DNA of 43,894 nt from Flavobacteriales bacterium UBA7325 (GTDB taxonomy: Bacteria; Bacteroidota; Bacteroidia; Flavobacteriales_D; Crocinitomicaceae), in NCBI GenBank assembly GCA_002471375.1, contig DKPV01000019.1:56140-100033 (forward strand), read 5' to 3'. The position numbers and the translations under genes are program-made. Below, in pieces: positions 33,410-42,260 of the stretch. Under the pieces are notes generated by a model that was given only the letters and a program-made list of their open reading frames with translations, did no database searches and was not told the DNA's origin. Each line of letters begins with the position of its first letter. Positions within the stretch are counted from its first letter, which is position 1.

Positions 33410-33839
33410 CGAATGGGTTTTCAATTAATTCTGTGCTCACTCCTGCATTCTGCAAAAACTCTATTCCACTCCTATCTTTATAATCATTCATATATACGAC
33501 CCTTGAAATTCCTGCCTGCAATACTAATTTACTGCAGTCTTTACAGGGTGATAAAGTTAAATATAATGTTGCTCCCTGACAATCATGGTTCGACTTTGCA
33601 ACCTTTAAAATTGCATTTGCCTCCGCGTGCAACACATACCAATGTGTATCACCTGCATCATTTTCACAGCAATTATCAAAGCCACTTGGTGTTCCATTAT
33701 AACCATCTGAGATGATCATTCCATCTTTGACAATAATTGCTCCTACCTGCTTTCGCTTACAGTGAGACAACCCAGACCATGTTTTGGCCATTCGTAAGTA
33801 AGCTTTATCGTATCGTAATTGTTTTGCTTGTTCCATCAT
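33393..33839 (-). CDS. deoxycytidylate deaminase family protein
   Basis: A 148-residue zinc deaminase. The zinc site is HAE at 71-73 and PCKDC (98-102, cysteines C99 and C102). The signature RKQVGAIIVKDGMIISDGYN and the extra CCEND segment fit dCMP deaminase (ComEB type), which converts dCMP to dUMP for dTTP synthesis. A TACTTTTG box lies at 33855-33862 on the minus strand, about 15 nt before the ATG. Its 3' end overlaps the start of the protease gene, an arrangement seen in other Bacteroidota. A second ATG at 33836 is equally possible. Confidence 0.93.
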   Translation of the reverse strand: MMEQAKQLRYDKAYLRMAKTWSGLSHCKRKQVGAIIVKDGMIISDGYNGTPSGFDNCCENDAGDTHWYVLHAEANAILKVAKSNHDCQGATLYLTLSPCKDCSKLVLQAGISRVVYMNDYKDRSGIEFLQNAGVSTELIENPFDGEGK

Positions 33840-33854
33840 AGTGCACTAATGAAT

Positions 33855-33862
33855 CAAAAGTA
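33855..33862 (-). promoter_or_regulatory. TAnnTTTG promoter box for deaminase-protease genes
   Basis: The minus strand reads TACTTTTG, about 15 nt before the deaminase ATG. Confidence 0.45.
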
Positions 33863-33939
33863 ACACTTATAGTTCTGAGAAGAGGGAAGATTTCACTTAA
33901 TTTAACGGATAGAACTGGGCCAGAAAGGATGTAGAAAAT

Positions 33940-34611
33940 TTAATTAACAAACTTATATCCCACACCTCGAACTGACAAAAAGTGAACAGGATTCTTTGGG
34001 TCATCTTCGAAAATTTTCCGGAAATTCAGAATGAAATTGTCTATTGTTCGCGTGGTAGGAAACTGGTCCTTTCCCCAAACCCGATCTAATATTTCATCAC
34101 GTGAAACAACCTCTCCATTTCGCTCATTAAATAGCTGAATTAGAGCAATTTCTTTTTTGGATAATGATTGGTTTTCATTCGTGACCGTATTTAAAATAGA
34201 ATATGTTTTAAAATCAACCTTTATCTTACCTATTGTTAAAGTTTCCTCAAGCAATTGTGGCATCAGGACTGCTACTCTGAGGAGTAACTCTTCTAAATCA
34301 AATGGTTTAGGAAGATAGTCATTTGCCCCCGCCTTTAATCCCTCAATCCTGTCCGAAGTAGTTCCTTTTGCCGATAAAAATAAAATCGGAACCGTAGAAG
34401 ACTGACGAAGCTGCTTACACAATTCTACTCCATTTACGAATGGAAGCATTACATCAAGAATTACAAGATCAAAAATGTTCGTCTCATGGAAAGCGTTTGA
34501 AGCCGCGCGACCATCACGATAGACCGTGACTTGAAATCCTTCTAATTCCAAATTTAGCTGAATCATTTCAGCCAAGCTAGACTCATCTTCAACGACGCAA
34601 ATGTGCTTCAT
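33940..34611 (-). CDS. OmpR-family two-component response regulator
   Basis: A 223-residue regulator. The receiver domain (1-115) has the acidic residues near E8-D9, the phosphoacceptor D53 in LVILDVMLP, and K102 in YLPKPF. The C-terminal winged-helix domain (about 125-223) ends SVRGVGYKFVN, typical of OmpR/PhoB. No histidine kinase lies beside it in the window; the flanking genes are a deaminase and purH. It is therefore an orphan locally and probably answers to a kinase encoded elsewhere. Targets are unknown. Confidence 0.94.
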   Translation of the reverse strand: MKHICVVEDESSLAEMIQLNLELEGFQVTVYRDGRAASNAFHETNIFDLVILDVMLPFVNGVELCKQLRQSSTVPILFLSAKGTTSDRIEGLKAGANDYLPKPFDLEELLLRVAVLMPQLLEETLTIGKIKVDFKTYSILNTVTNENQSLSKKEIALIQLFNERNGEVVSRDEILDRVWGKDQFPTTRTIDNFILNFRKIFEDDPKNPVHFLSVRGVGYKFVN

Positions 34612-34731
34612 TTCTTGTTTTTATCTCCCTAAAATATGCTTTCTAGATAAAACTCATCGTAATCAACAGAAATTTATATCATTTGGTTGAAAACTATACC
34701 GTTTTTTTTTACCCTAACATTAAATTTCAAG

Positions 34732-34739
34732 TACCTTTG
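34732..34739 (+). promoter_or_regulatory. TAnnTTTG promoter box for purH
   Basis: TACCTTTG lies 33 nt before ATG 34773. Confidence 0.45.
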
Positions 34740-34772
34740 CGCTTTGTAATTTTTATCAAATTTTCGTACCAT

Positions 34773-36302
34773 ATGAACCAACGAAAGCCAATTAAATCAG
34801 CCCTTGTTTCAGTTTTTGACAAAGGAGGACTAGCACCAATCATCGAAGCACTTCACGCAAGCGGAGTAACACTCTATTCTACAGGAGGAACGCAAGCTTT
34901 TATCGAGAAGCTAAATGTCCCGGTTGAACGAGTTGAGGACCTAACCTCTTACCCTTCAATTCTTGGTGGTCGTGTCAAAACACTTCATCCAAAAGTTTTT
35001 GGTGGAATTCTTACTCGAAGAGATTTTGAGGAAGATCAGGCACACATAGCTGAGTACGAGATTCCAGAAATTGATTTGGTTATCGTTGATCTTTACCCAT
35101 TCGAAGATACCGTTGCTTCAGGCGCTGAACACGCTGATATTATTGAAAAAATTGACATCGGTGGAATCTCCTTAATTCGTGCAGCGGCAAAGAACTATAA
35201 AGATGTTGTTATTATCCCGTCTAAGGACCAATACCATCCCTTCTTGGAGATCATCAAAGCGAATAATTGCGAAACAACGCTGGGTGAACGTAAAGATTTT
35301 GCTAGAGATGCTTTCAATGTGTCATCGCATTACGACACACATATTTTCAACTATTTCAATAACGATACAAAGGAAACTTTCAAGCAATCGATATTAGATA
35401 ACCAAGTTCTTCGTTATGGTGAGAATCCGCATCAAAAGGGGATTTTTCATGGTGACATGAATGCAATTTTCGACAAACTGCATGGAAAAGAACTTTCGTA
35501 CAATAATTTATTAGATGTTGACGCTGCGGTAAACTTGATGGCTGAATTCAAAAATGATGACCCAACCTTTGCCGTTATGAAACACAACAATGCTTGTGGT
35601 ATGGCTACTCGTTCAACATTGCATCAAGCATATGTGGACGCACTAGCAGGAGATCCTGTAAGTGCTTTTGGAGGAATTCTCATTGGAAACCGTGAAATTG
35701 ACTTAGCAACTGCTGAAGAAGTAAACAAATTGTTTTGTGAAGTTGTAATCGCTCCGAGTTACTCAGATGAAGCAATAGAGCTACTTAAGAGTAAAAAGAA
35801 TAGAATTATTTTAGTTCAAAAAGAAGTTGAATTGCCGAAAAGACAATTTCGAACAATTTTGAACGGTGTTCTAGAGCAGGATAAAGATGCAAAAATGGAA
35901 GTTGCTAGTGACTTGGAGTCTCGTACAAACACTTCTCCATCAGAAGCTGAAATTCAAGATTTGTTGTTTGCTAACAAATTGGTGAAGCATACAAAATCGA
36001 ATACAATTGTTATCGCAAAAAATCGTCAATTGTTGGCAAGTGGAACAGGTCAAACATCTAGAGTTGATGCATTGCAACATGCAATTCACAAAGCGAATTC
36101 TTTTGAATTCGATCTCAATGGGTCGGTAATGGCTTCAGATGCGTTCTTTCCATTTCCGGATTGTGTTGAAATCGCAGGTAATGCGGGCATAAAATCTGTA
36201 ATTCAACCAGGTGGATCGATTAAAGATCAATTATCGATAGATTATTGCAATTCCAACGATATTTCGATGGTATTTACAGGAAATAGACATTTTAAACATT
36301 AA
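34773..36302 (+). CDS. purH: bifunctional AICAR transformylase/IMP cyclohydrolase
   Basis: A 509-residue enzyme for the last two steps of IMP synthesis: formyl transfer to AICAR, then ring closure. The N-terminal cyclohydrolase (1-195) has SALVSVFDKGGL, YSTGGTQ and LGGRVKTLHPKVFGG. The C-terminal transformylase has the MKHNNACG motif and DPVSAFGGI. The end, GSIKDQLSIDYCNSND and MVFTGNRHFKH, is intact. ATG 34773 (MNQRKPIK) was chosen because the upstream in-frame extension from 34683 contains the promoter and is not part of the fold. mreB follows 87 bp downstream. Confidence 0.97.
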   Translation: MNQRKPIKSALVSVFDKGGLAPIIEALHASGVTLYSTGGTQAFIEKLNVPVERVEDLTSYPSILGGRVKTLHPKVFGGILTRRDFEEDQAHIAEYEIPEIDLVIVDLYPFEDTVASGAEHADIIEKIDIGGISLIRAAAKNYKDVVIIPSKDQYHPFLEIIKANNCETTLGERKDFARDAFNVSSHYDTHIFNYFNNDTKETFKQSILDNQVLRYGENPHQKGIFHGDMNAIFDKLHGKELSYNNLLDVDAAVNLMAEFKNDDPTFAVMKHNNACGMATRSTLHQAYVDALAGDPVSAFGGILIGNREIDLATAEEVNKLFCEVVIAPSYSDEAIELLKSKKNRIILVQKEVELPKRQFRTILNGVLEQDKDAKMEVASDLESRTNTSPSEAEIQDLLFANKLVKHTKSNTIVIAKNRQLLASGTGQTSRVDALQHAIHKANSFEFDLNGSVMASDAFFPFPDCVEIAGNAGIKSVIQPGGSIKDQLSIDYCNSNDISMVFTGNRHFKH

Positions 36303-36389
36303 AACCGAACCTTTTTTCGATTTTTCATTATAACTTCGAAGATACTTTGGTTTAGATACTATTGAAATATTAGCTAGAGAGGAGAAAAA

Positions 36390-37415
36390 ATGGGAATATT
36401 AAGCTTTTTAACGCAAGAAATTGCAATCGATTTAGGTACGGCAAATACGCTGATCATCATGAATGACAAAGTTGTCGTTGATGAACCATCAATTGTCGCA
36501 AAAGACATCCAAAGCGGTAAGGTTGTTGCCATCGGAAAGAAGGCACAACAAATGCATGGTAAAACCCACAAACTTATTGAAACTGTACGTCCATTAAGAG
36601 ATGGTGTGATCGCCGATTTCCAGGCGGCGGAGCAAATGATTCGTGGTATGATCAAGATGATGCAATCTGGTCGTAGCATGTTCAACCCGTCATTGAGAAT
36701 GGTTATTTGTATTCCTTCAGGAATTACGGAAGTTGAAAAGCGTGCCGTTCGCGATTCAGCAGAACACGCTGGAGCAAAAGAAGTTTATTTGGTTCACGAA
36801 CCAATGGCTGCAGCAATTGGTATAGGAATCGATGTTGAGGAGCCTATGGGTAATATGATCATTGATATAGGAGGTGGTACCTCTGAGATCGCGGTCATCG
36901 CTTTGGGTGGTATCGTTTGTGATAAATCAATTCGTGTTGCTGGTGATGATTTCACTACAGACATAGAAGAATATATGCGTCGTCAACATAACATACTTGT
37001 TGGGGAACGAACTGCTGAGGCAATTAAGATTAACGTTGGGTCAGCACTACCGGAACTAGAAACTGGACCTCCAGACTATGCTGTTCAAGGTCGCGATTTG
37101 ATGACTGGTATTCCAAAAGAGATTGTAATCTCGTATACAGAGGTTGCTCATGCCTTGGATAAAACAATTTCAAAAATAGAAGAGGCCATTTTGAGTGCCC
37201 TTGAGATGACACCACCAGAGCTATCAGCTGACATCTACAAAACAGGTATTTACTTAGCGGGTGGTGGTTCTATGTTGAGAGGTTTAGATAAACGTATTTC
37301 ACATAAGACGAAACTTCCTGTGCATATCGCTGAAGATCCGCTTAGAGCAGTTGCTCGAGGAACTTCAATTTGTTTGAAAAATTTAGATCAATTCCAGTTC
37401 TTAATCCGAGATTAA
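36390..37415 (+). CDS. mreB: rod-shape-determining protein MreB
   Basis: A 341-residue bacterial actin homologue that forms membrane-bound filaments guiding lateral wall synthesis. The nucleotide-binding DLGTANT is at 14-20 and DIGGGT at 159-164; the hydrophobic start MGILSFLTQE fits membrane docking. An unusually clear Shine-Dalgarno-like GAGAGGAG lies just upstream, rare among genes in this window, which may give strong expression. A terminator after the gene separates it from mreC, so MreB can be made in excess of MreC/MreD. Confidence 0.97.
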   Translation: MGILSFLTQEIAIDLGTANTLIIMNDKVVVDEPSIVAKDIQSGKVVAIGKKAQQMHGKTHKLIETVRPLRDGVIADFQAAEQMIRGMIKMMQSGRSMFNPSLRMVICIPSGITEVEKRAVRDSAEHAGAKEVYLVHEPMAAAIGIGIDVEEPMGNMIIDIGGGTSEIAVIALGGIVCDKSIRVAGDDFTTDIEEYMRRQHNILVGERTAEAIKINVGSALPELETGPPDYAVQGRDLMTGIPKEIVISYTEVAHALDKTISKIEEAILSALEMTPPELSADIYKTGIYLAGGGSMLRGLDKRISHKTKLPVHIAEDPLRAVARGTSICLKNLDQFQFLIRD

Positions 37416-37433
37416 GAACATTCAATAACTATT

Positions 37434-37469
37434 TAAAGCCTTCGCATAATTTTTGTGAAGGCTTTTTTA
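37434..37469 (+). terminator. terminator after mreB
   Basis: AAAGCCTTC(G)CA pairs with TG(T)GAAGGCTTT around a short loop, followed by six T. It would cut readthrough from mreB into mreC. Confidence 0.85.
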
Positions 37470-37533
37470 TTTCATTAACAATTCTTAGTGGATGAGATCA
37501 TAAACACATAGCGAGTTTCAGCATTATTTGTCT

Positions 37534-37541
37534 TAGCTTTG
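37534..37541 (+). promoter_or_regulatory. TAnnTTTG promoter box 3 nt before mreC
   Basis: TAGCTTTG ends 3 nt before the GTG start proposed for mreC, so the mreCD-mrdA-rodA mRNA may be leaderless at its 5' end. Confidence 0.5.
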
Positions 37542-37544
37542 TAT

Positions 37545-38408
37545 GTGCGCAATTTCCTCGCTTTTATTCAACGCTTCCGCGTAATTCTATTCTTTGCTTT
37601 TCTGCAAGGTATTGTGCTTTCTATTTACTTCACCTTCAGCGTATTTCCTCGATCTCAATATCTAACTACTGCATCTAATGTCTCTGGATCGGTGCTCACA
37701 ATGCAAAATGATATTACCAAGCATTTCCGTCTAAGCGATAGCAATAAAAAATTACAATATGAAAATCGTTGGTTGAGAGAACGGCTCAAGGAAAACAAAT
37801 TGTCTGAATCAGCTGTAAATGGACATGATTCCATCACAATTAAGACGGACGACGAGCATTTCACTCAGCATTTTGAATATATCCCAGGAACAGTCATCAA
37901 TTCGACGTTTACAAAACGGAATAACTACTTCACATTGAATATTGGAAATGCACAAGGTGTGAAACGTGGGATGGGGGTGATCTCAGATAAAGGTGTGGTC
38001 GGAGTAGTTCACAATTCCAGTGAACACTTCTCAGTGGTCAAGTCTTGCCTCACAAAAGACATCAATATTGCGGTCGTTATTGAAAATTCTGGAGAGCCAG
38101 GCTTTTTAAAATGGGATGGCCGTAACGCACGAAAAGGAAACATGGCCGGTGTATCCAACGACAGAGATATTAAGCTATGGTCTAAAATCGTTACTCGCGG
38201 TAGCGCGGGAATATTTCCAAGAGGATTACCTGTCGGTAAAGTTTCTAAAACAGAGCCTATCGAAGGCAAGCCGCTTTGGAACGTTACTGTGAAGTACGCT
38301 GAAAACTATCGCTCAGTGCAATATGTTTACGTTATCAACAATCTATTGCAGAAAGAGCAGCATGAATTAGAATTAGACGTTCCACCTCAACCTCTTGATG
38401 ATGAATAA
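37545..38408 (+). CDS. mreC: rod-shape-determining protein MreC
   Basis: A 287-residue bitopic membrane protein. The N-terminal helix is at about 13-32 (VILFFAFLQGIVLSIYFTFS) and is followed by a coiled-coil (SDSNKKLQYENRWLRERLKE) and the beta-rich periplasmic domain (GTVINSTFTKRNNYFTLNIG, GMGVISDKGVVGVV). MreC links MreB and the PBP2-RodA synthase. The start was placed at GTG 37545 (MRNFLAFIQRF), which fits the usual MreC start, rather than TTG 37539; the ATG at 37543 is out of frame. Its stop overlaps mreD. Confidence 0.9.
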   Translation: MRNFLAFIQRFRVILFFAFLQGIVLSIYFTFSVFPRSQYLTTASNVSGSVLTMQNDITKHFRLSDSNKKLQYENRWLRERLKENKLSESAVNGHDSITIKTDDEHFTQHFEYIPGTVINSTFTKRNNYFTLNIGNAQGVKRGMGVISDKGVVGVVHNSSEHFSVVKSCLTKDINIAVVIENSGEPGFLKWDGRNARKGNMAGVSNDRDIKLWSKIVTRGSAGIFPRGLPVGKVSKTEPIEGKPLWNVTVKYAENYRSVQYVYVINNLLQKEQHELELDVPPQPLDDE

Positions 38409-38916
38409 AATTCTAACTCAAATAGCATTATTCGTCTTTTTTGTACTTGTCCAGGTTCTAATCTTAAACAACATCGAGTTGGGTGCGGGTACACAGATTA
38501 TGATTTATCCATTATTTGTGCTTTTACTTCCGGTTGGAATGAATGTATTTCTGCTCTTATTTCTATCATTTCTTCTCGGGCTTTCAATCGATGCAATGTC
38601 AAATACTTATGGCTTGCATGCATCAGCGCTATTAGTCGTCGCCTTCGTTCGGCCAATGATTTTCAAATTAACGTCTCCAAGAGATGGTTATGAGCAAATT
38701 TACTCGGCCAACATTTATGTCATGGGGGTTCCTTGGATGGTAAAAACCTTAGGCTTGCTTATACTCATTCATCACTTTTGGTTTTTTCTCTTAGAGCTTT
38801 TCAAGTTGAGCGAGGTTCTCTATTTGCTGCAAAAAACACTATTAAGCCTTCCAATGTCTTTTGTGATTTGTATCTTATTGCAATATCTCTTTATTAAGAA
38901 GCCAAAAGCAACATGA
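38401..38916 (+). CDS. mreD: rod-shape-determining protein MreD
   Basis: A 172-residue, highly hydrophobic inner membrane protein with about five membrane segments, the usual MreD build. The segment FLLGLSIDAMSNTYGLHASA is typical of MreD's central loop and helix. The start ATG 38401 overlaps the end of mreC by 8 bases; an ATG at 38398 is equally possible. It overlaps the PBP2 gene by 4 bases. It would form the elongasome with MreC, PBP2 and RodA. Confidence 0.88.
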   Translation: MNKILTQIALFVFFVLVQVLILNNIELGAGTQIMIYPLFVLLLPVGMNVFLLLFLSFLLGLSIDAMSNTYGLHASALLVVAFVRPMIFKLTSPRDGYEQIYSANIYVMGVPWMVKTLGLLILIHHFWFFLLELFKLSEVLYLLQKTLLSLPMSFVICILLQYLFIKKPKAT

Positions 38917-40793
38917 ATTTTGATTCCCGAAAATATGTAATCGTCGCGTTTTTTGTGCTAACGGGAGTACTGTATGCAATTAAGCTTTTCTACATGCAGG
39001 TTGTTGATGACTCCTGGAAATTACGTGCACAACAAATTGCGGAACATAGAAGAGAAATTACACCTCCCAGAGCTGTTGTTTTCGATAGAAATGGTTTGAA
39101 GGTTGTAGAGAACAAAACATACTATAACCTCATGATGGTTGAAGCCGATGTTAGTGAAGACATGGACACGATGGCTTTCGCAGAATTGATCGGATGGACA
39201 AAACAAGAAATCATTGATCGATACAAACAAATTGTTAAGGGTGAAGGGACTTACACGGATCCATTTACTAAAAAAGTGACCAAGAATTATCAAGATGTCC
39301 GAGCCTATCCGTTCATCAAGGAACTAACCGCGGATGAAATGGCAAAAATTGCCCCTCACCTCGAGAATTTTAAAGGTTTCTATGAAGAAGTTGCAAGCAT
39401 GAGGAACTATCCTTATGCTAATGGGGCAAATATCCTAGGGTACCTTTCTGAAGCAACTAGGGAAGAGGTTGATGAAGATCCATTTTACCGACCTGGTGAC
39501 AAAATTGGAAGGGCTGGAATTGAACGTTATTATGAAGATGAATTCCGTGGTTCTAAAGGTGTAAAGTACATTGTTCGTTCTGCACGATTAAACGCTGTAG
39601 CTTCATTTGAGGATGGCAAGTATGATACTACCGCAATGCAAGGTGATCCAATACACCTTGGATTAGATATCAATTTACAAGACTATGGTGAGCAGCTATT
39701 GCAGAACAAAAAAGGATGCATAGTAGCAATTGATCCAAAAACCGGGGAAATTCTCGCATTAGTTTCGGCACCAAGTTTTGACCCAAATTTACTCGTCGGA
39801 AATAAGAAAATCAGGCGAAATTATCCGGCATTACTCGAAGATCTTAATAAGCCATTATTCCCTCGGCCACTTGCTTCAGAATATATGCCTGGATCAACCT
39901 TTAAGCTTCTACAATCACTGATTGGAATGCAAGAAGGAGTAATAACAAAAGACTCTGGGTTTCCTTGTAACAAAGGTGTCGTTGGTTGCCATAACCATCC
40001 ATCCGCCCAAAACGTAACGCAAGCCGTGAAAATGTCTTGTAATCCATACTACTATGCTGTTGCACGTAGGATTATTCAGCAAGGAAAGGATAAAAGTAGC
40101 TTTAAGGATTCGGAAATAGGGCTTCAGGTGTGGGCAGATTATATGCACAGTTTTGGCTTGGGTGTAAAGCTCGACACAGATATTACAGGACTAAGAGCGG
40201 GAAATATCCCTGATCCAGCCTATTATGATCGCTGGAGAGGAAAAGGAACATGGAAGTTCTCAGCCATTCAATCAATCTCGATTGGACAAGGAGAGGTTCA
40301 ACTGACTCCATTACAACTTGCGAACGTGGCTGCAATAATGGCCAATCGAGGGTGGTATTATACTCCTCATTTCGTAAAATCAATTGGAAACAATGGTCCA
40401 CTTGACAAGTATCGTAAGAAAAACTACACAATGGTCGATGCCAAACACTTCCCTCCAGTAATTGAAGGTATGCGTGGTTGTGTTCATGATGCTGGCGGAA
40501 CTGCTAGATTGGCACGAATTGATGGTCTCACGATGTGTGGAAAAACCGGAACCGTTGAGAACTATTATCGCGGTGTAAAGCAAAAAAATCACTCCGTTTT
40601 CATTGCTTTCGCACCAATGGATGATCCCAAAATTGCAATCGCTGTATTTATTGAAAATGCAGGGGGAGGCGGAGGTACATGGGCCGCTCCGACAGCGAGT
40701 TTAATGATTGAGCAATATCTTTACGGTGAAATTAAAAGCACTGCCAAAGAAAAACGCATTCTTGACGCGAAATTATCGAACTGGGAAGAATGA
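38913..40793 (+). CDS. mrdA: penicillin-binding protein 2 (class B transpeptidase)
   Basis: A 626-residue monofunctional transpeptidase that cross-links peptidoglycan during elongation. A membrane anchor (about 8-27) is followed by the PBP dimerisation domain (from PPRAVVFDRNGLKV) and the catalytic domain. The three active-site motifs are present: STFK at 328-331 with nucleophile S328, SCN at 375-377 and KTG at 544-546. It overlaps mreD and rodA by 4 bases each, so all four are co-transcribed and translationally coupled, consistent with the PBP2-RodA pair. The cysteine after the SxN serine is unusual but allowed, as x varies. Confidence 0.96.
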   Translation: MNFDSRKYVIVAFFVLTGVLYAIKLFYMQVVDDSWKLRAQQIAEHRREITPPRAVVFDRNGLKVVENKTYYNLMMVEADVSEDMDTMAFAELIGWTKQEIIDRYKQIVKGEGTYTDPFTKKVTKNYQDVRAYPFIKELTADEMAKIAPHLENFKGFYEEVASMRNYPYANGANILGYLSEATREEVDEDPFYRPGDKIGRAGIERYYEDEFRGSKGVKYIVRSARLNAVASFEDGKYDTTAMQGDPIHLGLDINLQDYGEQLLQNKKGCIVAIDPKTGEILALVSAPSFDPNLLVGNKKIRRNYPALLEDLNKPLFPRPLASEYMPGSTFKLLQSLIGMQEGVITKDSGFPCNKGVVGCHNHPSAQNVTQAVKMSCNPYYYAVARRIIQQGKDKSSFKDSEIGLQVWADYMHSFGLGVKLDTDITGLRAGNIPDPAYYDRWRGKGTWKFSAIQSISIGQGEVQLTPLQLANVAAIMANRGWYYTPHFVKSIGNNGPLDKYRKKNYTMVDAKHFPPVIEGMRGCVHDAGGTARLARIDGLTMCGKTGTVENYYRGVKQKNHSVFIAFAPMDDPKIAIAVFIENAGGGGGTWAAPTASLMIEQYLYGEIKSTAKEKRILDAKLSNWEE

Positions 40794-42202
40794 GAAAAAA
40801 CGAATCAATAACAGGTACGTTCGATTGGCCACTTTTTATCGTTTTTCTAATGATCATGTTTTTTGGTCTCGCTACTGTTTACTCCGTTGCATACGACCCT
40901 GAACACTCTAGCATTTTCTCTTTTAGTGAAAAATACGGGAAACAAGTGATGTGGATTTCCATTGCTTTGTTTCTTGGAATGCTTGTCTTTCTAATTGATT
41001 CTGACATTTATCGAAATTTTGCTATCCCCATATACGCCTTCGTCGTCGTCTTACTTGTTATCGTCTTGTTTATGCCCAAGATTAATGGTGCAAGAGCATG
41101 GCTTGGAATAGGTTCGATGGGTATACAGCCTGCGGAGTTTGCCAAGATTGGTACAGCGATACTACTCGCAAAGTATCTCAGCATCATGAACATTAAGCAG
41201 CAAACAACACAAAGCGTCTTAATTGCTCTTGGGATTGTTCTAATACCAATGGGATTAATCCTCTTGCAACCGGATGCTGGGACGTTTGTTGTCTTTACAG
41301 CATTCATCTTTGTGCTCTATAGAGAAGGAGTTACTTTCGATCCAATAGTTCTGCTATTGATCAATCTAATTCCTGGGATTAAATTCAAAAAAACATGGGT
41401 TGGAACGCACTTTATACCCATCGCATTCGTGACGATTTTTCTCTGTGTTCTCACCTTAATCATTAGTAAAGATCCATATACTCTAGACCTATTTCCTGGT
41501 GAGGAATTCTCGGGATATTGGAGGATGTTTATTGCGCTCTTCATAGTCTCTCTTGTAGGTTTCATCATCATGCGCATCATCTTTCCAAAGCGTGAAAAAA
41601 ATAGAGCGGCGCTGATAGCACTCATTGCTTTTGTCCTATCGACGATACTCACAGCAACAGTGAACGTAGTTTTTGAGAAACTCGCTTCCCATCAGAAAGA
41701 AAGAATTGAACTTGCTCTTGGTATTTTTGATGATCCGACGGGAAAGGTAAAAGATGGCGCCGATTACAATAGAAATCGAGCTATGGCGGCTGTTGGCTCA
41801 GGAGGTTTCGCAGGCAAGGGATATCGAAATGGATTCGTCTCAAGTGTCAAAACAAACCACGTCCCAGAAAGTGAAACCGATTTTATCTTTTGTCCATGGG
41901 CAGAAGAATGGGGGTTTTTAGGATCACTGGTATTGGTCTGTCTATATCTATTTATGATGCTGCGAATTATTGTAATAGCGGAGCGTCAAAGGTCCAGTTT
42001 CAATAGAATTTATGCCTATTCGGTCGCAGTAATCTTGTTCTATCATTTTGCAATTAACGTAGGTATGAATATCGGATTAGCCCCCATAATTGGTATACCT
42101 CTCCCATTCTTTAGTTACGGAGGATCATCGATGATGTCCTTTTCAATTATGTTGTTTATTCTACTTAAACTTGATAGTCAACGTAGGGACGTGCTGAATT
42201 AA
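40790..42202 (+). CDS. rodA: rod-shape peptidoglycan glycosyltransferase RodA
   Basis: A 470-residue SEDS-family membrane enzyme that polymerises lipid II and works with PBP2. It has about ten membrane segments. The SEDS signatures are seen as INGARAWLGIGSMGIQPAEF, the NHVPESETDFIF loop and PLPFFSYGGSSM near the end. The middle loop (about 200-310) is longer than in E. coli RodA, as in other Bacteroidota. It overlaps the PBP2 gene and is followed 58 bp later by a class A PBP gene. Confidence 0.95.
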   Translation: MRKNESITGTFDWPLFIVFLMIMFFGLATVYSVAYDPEHSSIFSFSEKYGKQVMWISIALFLGMLVFLIDSDIYRNFAIPIYAFVVVLLVIVLFMPKINGARAWLGIGSMGIQPAEFAKIGTAILLAKYLSIMNIKQQTTQSVLIALGIVLIPMGLILLQPDAGTFVVFTAFIFVLYREGVTFDPIVLLLINLIPGIKFKKTWVGTHFIPIAFVTIFLCVLTLIISKDPYTLDLFPGEEFSGYWRMFIALFIVSLVGFIIMRIIFPKREKNRAALIALIAFVLSTILTATVNVVFEKLASHQKERIELALGIFDDPTGKVKDGADYNRNRAMAAVGSGGFAGKGYRNGFVSSVKTNHVPESETDFIFCPWAEEWGFLGSLVLVCLYLFMMLRIIVIAERQRSSFNRIYAYSVAVILFYHFAINVGMNIGLAPIIGIPLPFFSYGGSSMMSFSIMLFILLKLDSQRRDVLN

Positions 42203-42260
42203 CGAATATTCTGAAGGTGAGGACGTTTAATTCTTTATTTTTACACTCTAAGATCAACCA

